Assembly (NCBI RefSeq): GCF_000143415.4
Contig: NW_003314301.1
Location: forward strand, 654,336 to 718,335
Source of the DNA: Selaginella moellendorffii
Taxonomy: Eukaryota; Streptophyta; Lycopodiopsida; Selaginellales; Selaginellaceae
DNA length: 64,000 nt
Direction of reading: 5' to 3'
The notes beneath the pieces are model-generated. The model ran no database searches. It saw only the letters and a list, made by a program, of their open reading frames with translations, and had not been told where the DNA came from. The translations under genes and the position numbers were made by a program. Positions within the stretch are counted from its first letter, which is position 1, and every line of letters starts with the position of its first letter. Below are positions 56,032 through 64,000 of this stretch, piece after piece.

Positions 56032-56952
56032 CTAAACTACCCTAAGTTTCTTCACAGCTGGATGGCTAGAGTGTGGAGTGCTTCTCTTCCCTCCACAACA
56101 ACTTGTGATATTGGCAGTAGCCCGTGTGGTGCTACAGTTCTCTAGAATCCAAGGATGATTGATCACTTGGTCTAGTGTCAATCTCTTCCTGGGATCCAAG
56201 TCCAGCATGCCCATAATCAGATTTTTCGCCTCTGGTGACAGATTGGCAGGCCACTGGAACTCCCCCTCGCGCAGCAAATGCATCTCCAGGTTCGATCGCT
56301 GGTAGCCCTTGAGGAGTTCGTATGCGATCACTCCAAGCCCCCAAACATCCACCGCCTTCGTGTAAGACAGCCCATATCTCTCGACAAAGATAAGCTCGGG
56401 AGCCATGTACTTCTCAGTCCCGCAGCTCTGGCTCATCTCTCTGGCATCGTCGGTCGCCACTCCAAAATCCCCAATCACTGGCCTGATCGTGCTTGCATCT
56501 TGCAGCTTGGTGAAAACGTTCTCCAGCTTGAGATCGCGATGGACAACACCACTCGAGTGGACGCCCTTGAGTGTCTCAGCCAGCTCCTTAACGATCTCGG
56601 CTACCTCCTCCTCCCTCAGTGGCCCTTTCATCGCTAGATCGCGCAGGCTAGGGCCACAAAGTTCCATGACCATCGTCCCAAAGCAACGCCCGCCAACCTT
56701 CCTCTCCCTCCTCAGCCCATGGAGGAAGACAACTCCAGGAATGGGGCGAAGCTTGTCCAAGATCCTTGTCTCCCTCTCGGCACAACTCTCCGACTTAAAC
56801 ATCTTTCCTGCGTACCTATGGCGGTTGCGGGCTGCGTCGCTCAGCAAGTAGACTTGGCCCTGTCCTCCATGCCCCAACTTCTCGTGTCTGATGTACCACT
56901 TGAGAAGCTCGCCACACTCGTCATCTCTAAACTCGCCATCCTCGAGCGCCAT
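56032..56952 (-). CDS. Ser/Thr protein kinase of the cluster, copy 3
   Basis: A 306-residue frame, all kinase motifs present. It reads DPRKRLTLDQ like copy 1 and ends in Val like copy 2. Its 3' flank follows immediately on the truncated lectin copy 3. Head to head with the fucosyltransferase at 57586. Confidence 0.9.
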   Translation of the reverse strand: MALEDGEFRDDECGELLKWYIRHEKLGHGGQGQVYLLSDAARNRHRYAGKMFKSESCAERETRILDKLRPIPGVVFLHGLRRERKVGGRCFGTMVMELCGPSLRDLAMKGPLREEEVAEIVKELAETLKGVHSSGVVHRDLKLENVFTKLQDASTIRPVIGDFGVATDDAREMSQSCGTEKYMAPELIFVERYGLSYTKAVDVWGLGVIAYELLKGYQRSNLEMHLLREGEFQWPANLSPEAKNLIMGMLDLDPRKRLTLDQVINHPWILENCSTTRATANITSCCGGKRSTPHSSHPAVKKLRVV

Positions 56953-57585
56953 CTTCCCCTTTTTCTCGCTTGGTTTTAAGAAAACCTAGCTTCCCACAAC
57001 AGGTTTAATGATCGCGAAAAGGCCATTACTTTTATTAAACTAAAAACTTCACCAGTAAAAAACTGACCATTGTAAAAGACCATTTTAAGATCCAATGGCT
57101 AATATTTTTTGGTTTTCTTAAGGGAAGGGGAGTTAAGATGGTAGTGAATATACTTAAAATATGCTTGAAAATTTAAATATTCTACCATCTAACGGTTCTT
57201 ATTCATTTAGATTAATTTTGTATTTATACTTTCTTAAACACTTTCTAGTATATTCTATTTTATTCTACCGGTTGGTATTGCAATAAAATTAATCTTGTGT
57301 TTATAAATTACAAACATGCTTATAATTATAAATTTTTATTTGATCAATTAGATTAATAATTAAAAATAACACTACTATTAAGCAAACAAACGCGTAACAA
57401 ATTATTATTAATTAGAATAATTTATATGGAATTAAAGGTGATCGCTATTTTATAATTACCCTCCAGGGTTGACCAGCGCGTTGTTTGATGCAGTCGGAGT
57501 TTTACGTGTACATGCAAACCAGCCAAGCACGGAAGCTTCACGAGCAGAGTTATGACTATGCGCACGATCATTCCCTTCGTGAAGA
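56953..57585. promoter_or_regulatory. Shared divergent promoter, copy 3
   Basis: The same 633-bp control region as at 28909 and 42613, no differences noticed by eye. Confidence 0.6.
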
Positions 57586-59235
57586 ATGGAGAGAGTCGCG
57601 AAAATGGCGTCTTACTCCAACCCAAAATCCATCGCTCTGATTACCACTGGTCTCTTCTTCCTCTACGTTTTGCTGTCTCAGAATCACTTTCCGGACAAGA
57701 TCGTGGAAGATCTCATCGTTCCAGAGCAAGGCGATGCTCGCCAGTGCCGGAGCCGCGTAGAGTTCCAGTCCTATCGCCGCAAATCGACAGACCCATCGGC
57801 GGAAAGCTACTCGCCATCGCCAGCTCTCATCGTTCCAGAGCAAGGCGATGCTCGCCAGTGCCGGAGCCGCGTAGAGTTCCAGTCCTATCGCCGCAAATCG
57901 ACAGACCCATCGGCGGAAAGCTACTCGCCATCGCCAGCTCTCATCCACCGCCTGCGACGCTACGAGCAAATCCACGCCCGGTGCTCTCGATTGATCCAAG
58001 ATGATCCAAACGGCGATCACGGCGACTGCCAATTCGTGGTGTGGATCGCGCCATTTGGATCGCAGGGCCTGGGGAACAAGATGCTGGCGATTGCTTCCAC
58101 TTTTCTCTATGCTCTGCTCACGAACAGAGTTTTACTCATCGCGAGAGATTCGTCCGCAGAGAACATGGATCGATTGTTCTGCGAGCCATTCCCAAAGAGT
58201 TCCTGGCTCCTTCCCAGACCCCTGGAGATCCGATTATCCACAGTCAACGATTCATCGCGGATCGGCCATGCCCCGGATCTAAAAATCACTCCTCAGCACT
58301 GTCACGATTTCGCGAGCTCGATCAAGTTTCCAGATGTGGCCTACTCGTATCTGTCCGTGGACTACACCCCGGACGATCGAAAATTCTTCTGCAAGGAGCA
58401 GCAAAAACTCTTGCAATCGCAGGTAACGTGGCTGTTTCTCCGGTCAAACGTCTACTTTGCTCCGGGATTGTTCTTGGTGGAATCCTTCCGGAGTGATCTC
58501 GCGAAGCTCTTCCCCCAGCAGCAGGCGATTTTCCACCACTTGAGCCGCTATCTCTTCCATCCCATCGATCCGGTGTGGGATCGCACAGCGCGGTTCTACG
58601 ACTCATATCTCGCGCGCGCCGACCGCGTAGTCGGCATCCAAATGAGAGTTCCTCCACACTTGCAAGGAGTTCGTCAAAACCTGGCGGCGGAGGTGTTCCA
58701 ATGCGCCGTGGAGACAAAGATCCTTCCCAATATCAGCAAGAACAACGTCGAGAGGATCAAGCTCCGCTCCTCGATCAGCTCGCAGCAGCAGCAGATCGCG
58801 GCGGTGGTGACTTCGCTGGATGAGCACCACTTTGACGTGCTGCGAGAGATCTACCTCAACTCCTCCACCGCCGATGGATCGATCGTGAGAGTGGAGCAGC
58901 CCAGCCACGAGGGGCAGCAGCACACCGGATTTCTCGATCACGATGAGAAGGCTCTCGCGGAGATTTACTTGCTGGGGCTCAGCGATGTGCTGATCACGAG
59001 TCCTGGCTCCACTTTCGGCTACATTGGCCAGGGATTAGCCGGGTTGAGGCCTTGGCTTATGTGGGCTGGGCCTGGCTCAGGCAGGGACATTTGCTCCAAG
59101 GCAAGAACTATGGATCCTTGCTTCTTTTCGTTTGGGGAGTCTAACTGCGATTGTGGAGAGGCTGTCAAGCTTGACAATGTGGAGCGGTGTCAAGATTGGC
59201 CTATAGCGCCTGGTGTTCAACTCAAAACAACTTGA
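57586..59235 (+). CDS. GT37 fucosyltransferase, copy 3, with duplicated stem segment
   Basis: A 549-residue intronless frame, to the eye identical to copy 2 (43246-44895), including the 38-codon stem duplication and VER after SKNN. Membrane anchor, VVGIQMRVPP and TSPGSTFGYIG motifs are present. Because copies 2 and 3 match this closely, either gene conversion or a very recent duplication is likely, or, less likely, an assembly duplicate. The different neighbours on both sides argue against an assembly artefact. Confidence 0.92.
   Translation: MERVAKMASYSNPKSIALITTGLFFLYVLLSQNHFPDKIVEDLIVPEQGDARQCRSRVEFQSYRRKSTDPSAESYSPSPALIVPEQGDARQCRSRVEFQSYRRKSTDPSAESYSPSPALIHRLRRYEQIHARCSRLIQDDPNGDHGDCQFVVWIAPFGSQGLGNKMLAIASTFLYALLTNRVLLIARDSSAENMDRLFCEPFPKSSWLLPRPLEIRLSTVNDSSRIGHAPDLKITPQHCHDFASSIKFPDVAYSYLSVDYTPDDRKFFCKEQQKLLQSQVTWLFLRSNVYFAPGLFLVESFRSDLAKLFPQQQAIFHHLSRYLFHPIDPVWDRTARFYDSYLARADRVVGIQMRVPPHLQGVRQNLAAEVFQCAVETKILPNISKNNVERIKLRSSISSQQQQIAAVVTSLDEHHFDVLREIYLNSSTADGSIVRVEQPSHEGQQHTGFLDHDEKALAEIYLLGLSDVLITSPGSTFGYIGQGLAGLRPWLMWAGPGSGRDICSKARTMDPCFFSFGESNCDCGEAVKLDNVERCQDWPIAPGVQLKTT
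57718..57945 (+). repeat. 114-bp tandem duplication inside fucosyltransferase copy 3
   Basis: The same two 114-bp units as in copy 2, starting at 57718 and 57832. Confidence 0.95.
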
Positions 59236-59622
59236 ATCTTTATCCATTCTTTTTAGGACATGTAGAGAGTTATATTGTGTCTTCCAATGTGGACCATTTT
59301 GGTATGAATTGTTTGATATGCAACTGATTTCAAGGAAGTTATCTTTCTTTGACGTGGTTATGCCTCCCATTCAACGAGCTTGGATGTTACAACAAGGAAT
59401 CCACGACTAAGATGTGCAAGGATAAATTCTAGAACGAGAAATCACATAGCAAAGTCATATCAAGATGTTAGTGATTCACGTCGTGAAGCCCGCCACTTTG
59501 ATACGCTCATAGGCACCCACGATCTGTCAAAAAATTATACAAGATGTTACAAACAAGCAGTTCTTGTTTCCATGATGTAAGTTGTTGTTCCAGTGGGATC
59601 AAACTCCTGGTGACAAGTTTTC
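59236..59622. other. Fucosyltransferase trailer and spacer, copy 3
   Basis: Almost identical to 44896-45282. It includes the leader of the PPR gene copy that follows. No gene is seen. Confidence 0.5.
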
Positions 59623-61990
59623 GTGTATGAGTGTCTTCCTCGGACTTGGCTGCAAGAATGCATCGCGCTGATAACTTCTTCCAGGAGCCTGTCTCAAGCC
59701 AAGCAGATCCACAGTCAGGTTTCTTCCAGCAGCCACCGAGAGACTTATCTTTCGAATCTTCTCATTCAAATGTATGGGAGATGTGGAAGTGTGGCCGATG
59801 CTCGCTCAGTCTTCGATGCTGTGGTCGCCAAGAACTCCTTCACTTGGAACTTGATGCTGTCAGCATATGCCAGGAACGGGCATTTGCAGAGGGCTAAAGA
59901 GGTTTACGACTCCATGCCTGGGAAGGACTTGGTTTCATGCAATGGAATTCTTTCTGCGTACTCGCAGGCCGGGAAACTGGGTGACGCTGTCGAGTTTTTC
60001 CGAACGATGCAAGAGAAGGATTTGGTGTCGTGGAACACCGTTCTTGCAGCTTTTTCAAAGGCCAGAGATTTGAGAGGAGCCAGGAAGATTTTCAGCGACA
60101 TGCCGAGGAAGAATCTAGTTTCGTGGAACACAATGCTGGCCGCTATATCACAAAATGAAGAGATTGAGGTGTTGGAGATGTTTTTTGATGGAATGGAAGA
60201 AAAAGACGTGGTTTCTCATAATACGATGATCAATGCATATGGCAAAGCTGGGCATATTGAGAAAACGAGAAAGATATTTGATTACTTGCAAGAGAAAAAA
60301 TTGGTTTCCTGGAATTCAATGCTATCAGTCTACTCGCATCATGGTCTACTTGACGAAGCAAGAATTGTGTTTGAAGAAATGCCTGAGCGAGACACAATTT
60401 CTTGGAACTCTATGCTAGCAGCATATATTCAAAGCGGGAATTTGCGAGAAGCGTTGTCCTTGTTAGAAAGGATGCCAAGAAAAAATTTGGTGTCATACAA
60501 CTTAATTCTAAGCGCTTTAGCCGCTCAAGGTCTCTTTGACGGAGCAAAGGAATTCTTTGCTACAATTCCCAATCCAAGCATTATCTCGTGGAATACACTC
60601 CTTGCTGCATATACTCCAATTGGGCATCTTTACGAGATCATCAAGCTTTACGACCAAATTCCAAACAAGGATATAGTCTCAGACACGGCACTCTTGAATG
60701 CCTTTTCTGAAAATGGGAAACTTGAGCCAGCAAAGATGGTATTTGATGCAATGGACCTTGTGTCATGAATGCAATGCTAGCGGCATTTTGTGACAATGGG
60801 AGCTCGTTCAATGCCAAGGAGATGCTCAGTTGGATGTGTGCTCGGAATCTTAGCTCTTGGAACTGCGTTCTCCGATCATTTGCTCTTGATGGGGATCTTG
60901 ACGAGACAAAGAGATTATTTGACAAAATGCCCGAGTGGGACCAAATGTCTTTCAATTTCATGCTTGCGGCATATGTCTCAGGCGGGCATCATGGTCTTGC
61001 TAAAGTAATGTACGAAACACTACTTCCTGAGAAAGATTCCTTTTTCACACGTCGCCATGCTAAGTGCCTACACTGTACAGGGCAAGGTTGATGATGCAAA
61101 GCTTTTGTTTGATAGCATTCCATACAGGTCTCTTTTTATTTGGAACTCTATGCTTTCGGCATATGCCCAAAACTGTCATCCGGACAATGCAAAATATCAT
61201 TTTGATGCCGTGCCCGAGTGGGACATTGTCGCTTGGACCTCTTTATTATATTCCAGAAATTATCAAGGAAATGTGGAGGAAGCGAAGGTGTTGTTTGAGA
61301 AGATGCCTGAGCGAGATCTAATCGCATGGAATGCTACGTTGTCAGGACATTCCCAACACAGGCATTTAGAAGACTCAAAGTGCCTGTTTGATTTGATGCC
61401 TTCCCACAATATTGTCTCTTACAACACTCGGATGGCAGCTTACTCTCAGCATGGATACATCGAGGATGCCCTCTTGGTCTTCCAGAAAATGAGACACAGG
61501 AACTCTATTTCGTGGAACACTCTACTTGTGTCATATGCTCAAAATGGGCATACTACTACTGGAAAGGCGTTTTTCTCAACCTTGCCCGAGCAAAATCTGG
61601 TTTCTTGGAATGTAGTAATTGGAATGTATGCTTTAAATGGGCAAACTGCACAATCCTTGGAGCTCTTTAGAAACTGTGTTGCTGATGGTGTCAAGCTGGA
61701 TGATGTATCTTTTACCTCTGCATTGATTGCTTTGAGGTGAGGTTGACGATTCACATTTTCTGTTTAAATCAATGATAACAGACTACTTAGTAACGCCTGG
61801 CAAGCAACAATATGGTTGTATCATCTCCTTGTTTGCTCGTGGAGGATATGATAGATCCTGTAAAGAACTCATTGATACAATGCCTTTCTTTCCTGATACT
61901 CACGACTGGACGTGCCTGGCAAGTGCCAATAGAATCTACAAATCTAACAGCCTTGGAATGGGGCATCACAATACACGGAAAACAAATGCC
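59623..61990 (+). pseudogene. PPR gene copy E, longest but frameshifted
   Basis: The best preserved copy. From the ATG at 59623 it reads 381 residues of almost pure S-type repeats of about 31 residues (MPGKDLVSCNGILSAYSQAG, NLVSWNTMLAAISQ). Against copy B it has lost about 10 bases near 60755 (stop after AMDLVS), gained one T near 61040 and lost 8 bases near 61735. The later frames 60765-61091, 61057-61740 and 61772-61996 carry the remaining repeats and a short E-like end. Arrays built only from S motifs (SS-type) are frequent in lycophytes. The first frame alone could still make a short PPR protein, but no transit peptide is evident. Confidence 0.85.
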
Positions 61991-62899
61991 AACTAGCAGA
62001 AGCGTCTTGCGTGCTTGGTAACAGAGCAAGCTTAGACTTGGTTGAAAGGTACCTGGGATGTAAGTCATGTCCAACTTCGCCATGTCCTTGTCGGTCTCGC
62101 ATTCCCCACTAGGCTGGAGCTTGTGTCACTGAGCCCTCTCTCACACTCGAGCCACCTCTTCATGCCGCGAAAAATTCCTCACGACTTTGTTCTTCGCACG
62201 ATCATCGACTGCTCCTACTCTCTCACATGCTCCTCCGGTTCCGGACGGCATTCATTACGAGCATAGCAATGTGGTCTTGGTTTACAATTTTGCAGCAATC
62301 TCGCGAGCGCATGACGAAGTAGTGCATGAAAGCCTCTTCTTGTGCTGTCAACTCTGATATCCTCGATGGTCAATTCTTGGACTTCAGGCGTCCAAGAAAT
62401 CAGCCAGCTGCATATTTCTCAAGTGATCACGTCGAATCAGATCCAAAACTCTTTGTTTACCTTGCTGAATCCCCCATCCTTGTAGCGGAAGGTGGTAGCG
62501 TCACTTTCTCTATAACGAGCAAGGTCGGGTTTGCGCTCGTACGCCACCAGACCCTCGCACCACTAAGTAGAAGCTTGCGTAGGGAACCAGATGGTTTTCA
62601 GACTCATGAAGCTCCTCGCTTCCATCAACAAAGAAGTGGAACTTCTCAGCTCTTGGCTGCTGCCTCTTGTGCTCCTCGACAACCTACACTGCCTCTTCCA
62701 TCTTCTGGATTGGCGATTGCACGAATTACAAATCACTGTATCCCAGAACCTCGTCAAACGGAATAGAGTTGCTTATCCAAGAATATGCATGCGATAAATA
62801 AATTTGACGGCTGTAACTTGGGATCTCCGTGTTGTACCTATGAGCAAAAACTTAGCTTCCTCCGTTCTAGTTAACATTTGAAGAAACGAGTGAGCTTAC
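61991..62899. other. Block Y, copy 2
   Basis: Parallels 33198-34083. The same minus-strand peptides occur, and here the stretch GLVAYERKPDLARYRESDA (about 62505-62565) is longer because copy 1 lost about 14 bp. Stops remain. Family unknown. Confidence 0.4.
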
Positions 62900-63204
62900 T
62901 TGTCCCTGTAGAGAAGATTGAGCTCCGCAGTGGTTCATTAATAAGAGTTCAGCCAATCTTTCCTTGATGCCATCTGGTGGAAACTGCAAGCCACTGCTCT
63001 AAAATCAACTTACTCACGCTCTTGGGACCGTAAATGAGATGGTGTACCAAAAATCGCAGACATACCTGCTCACAGTTGCTCTTATGCCTGGAGGTGGCCT
63101 TAAACTCTCCAATGTATGGTAACTTTGTGGACTTGGTTCACTGGCATAATTGTATCACTTCCTTGGCCTCCCGTAATCTCTCTTGAAACCGGGCCAAGGC
63201 TCAT
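62900..63204 (-). pseudogene. Unrecognised minus-strand gene, first two exons, copy 2
   Basis: complement(join(62900..62998,63066..63204)). The same as 34084-34399 but with 11 bases deleted in exon 1 after VHKVTIHW, which breaks the frame. The ATG is again 21 bp from the desulfhydrase-like ATG at 63226. Confidence 0.35.
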
Positions 63205-63225
63205 TAGGGCTTTAGAATTCTGGAC

Positions 63226-64000
63226 ATGTCTTCTCTGGACGCATTGCTGGAAAGAGGAGTGTGGCTTCTGGAAACGCCTTGCAGCAGGATTAACACTGTT
63301 GGGTTTGCTTTGAAAGGTTGTGAGTGCAGCTTTCAAGACTTGAGCAAGTTTGATTTCTGCAAAAATGTGACAAGCAAGACGGAGAAGGAGCCGCGCAACT
63401 TCCGTGTGATTCGAGACGACTTGCTGCACCCGACGCTCGGTGGAAACAAAATCAGAAAGCTCGACGCTGTGGTTCCGTTCCTCAAGGACGAGGAAATCAC
63501 TGATGTGGTACATACTCTTTTTTTTTTTGTTCTTTCTTTGAAGCGATTTCAATGTCTATCAGGTGACTTGTGGAGGCTGTCAAAAGTGCTCATGCTGCTG
63601 CTGTAGGTACGAAAAGAAGACTAAGAATTCTCTAGTTTTATACTTCTTCTTTTCTATCTAACGTGTTTTCTCAGCTCAGCTGTGGCGTGTGCTGAGCATG
63701 GGATGTCGGCTCATTTGCTGCTACGAGGTGAAAAACTTGAAGTCACGACTGGATATAACTTGATATCGGAGGTTTATGGAAAAAGAACCGAGTATGCAGA
63801 TCGACAAAAAATGTTCAGCTCGCATATGGAACGTGTTGCTTGTTCTGAAGAACCAGTTCTTTGGTTGAATGGCAACTCTATCACCAGAGAAACAATCACT
63901 CCTTCAGAAAATTCTAAATTGCTTGAACCCGGAAGAGGAAGAAGAAAATGGGCCGTGCTTGGAGAAGGTGGTGCGAGTGGTCTAGCACTTCTCGGTGTGT
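63226..64000 (+). pseudogene. D-cysteine desulfhydrase-like gene, copy 2, cut by the window end
   Basis: Exons 63226..63507, 63563..63606 and 63675 or 63680 onward. It carries the same extra A in exon 2 as copy 1, so the shift predates the duplication. Compared with copy 1 it has seven more codons in exon 1 (ALKGCEC) and five fewer after SEVYG. GGNKIRKLDAVVPF is intact. The rest lies outside the window, so the TBC fusion cannot be checked here. Confidence 0.65.

Noticed and set aside
1-64000. CRISPR arrays, operons, ribosome-binding sites, replication origins
   Set aside because: The window is eukaryotic nuclear DNA with spliced genes; no regularly spaced repeats of the CRISPR kind were seen.

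Overview
The window looks like nuclear DNA of a land plant, most probably a lycophyte of the Selaginella type. This is inferred from the plant-only gene families (WIP zinc finger, XTH, GT37 fucosyltransferase, PLS-class PPR proteins), the very short introns (about 45-65 bp in almost every gene) and the tight gene spacing. No database was searched, so the species is an inference. Left part (1-22 kb): single-copy style genes in good condition. These are a two-exon WIP-type C2H2 transcription factor (223-1914, +), an intronless organelle-type PPR protein (3891-6638, -), a five-exon NF-YA CCAAT-box factor (7061-8343, +), a 14-exon ATR checkpoint kinase (8694-17140, +), a four-exon XTH cell-wall enzyme (17607-18660, +), a seven-exon, strikingly AT-rich GDP-L-galactose phosphorylase (VTC2) relative (18758-20237, -) and a seven-exon TBC/RabGAP gene (20686-22137, +). 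Right part (22-64 kb): a segmentally duplicated cluster. A macro-unit recurs with a period of about 14 kb. In order it holds: a TBC last-exon copy, a broken antisense kinase, a broken fucosyltransferase, a truncated PPR gene, an IQM-like relic, an AT-rich secreted B-type lectin gene, an intact protein kinase (-), a shared divergent promoter, an intact GT37 fucosyltransferase (+), a longer broken PPR gene, an unrecognised minus-strand gene relic and a D-cysteine-desulfhydrase-like gene. Three kinase/fucosyltransferase pairs are intact (27988-31077, 41692-44895, 56032-59235). The last two are almost identical and share a 114-bp in-frame tandem duplication, so they arose by recent duplication or gene conversion. 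Only the first lectin copy (26328-27221) is intact. The cluster also holds chimeras: a TBC gene whose C-terminus is read from antisense kinase sequence, a desulfhydrase-like frame that runs into a TBC exon, and a fucosyltransferase copy scrambled by small inversions. Mobile DNA: an old minus-strand Ty3/gypsy-type LTR element (47330-55517, target duplication gagcta) sits just upstream of the third lectin copy, and the empty site is still visible at the first copy. Inside it are a deleted chromovirus (50730-53335), a solo LTR within one of the chromovirus LTRs (52939-53133), and a complete 592-bp TRIM element (54401-54992) of the same family as the solo LTR. The genes of the left part have unrelated housekeeping and regulatory jobs. 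In the cluster the kinase and fucosyltransferase travel as a head-to-head pair, but whether they share a pathway cannot be told from sequence.
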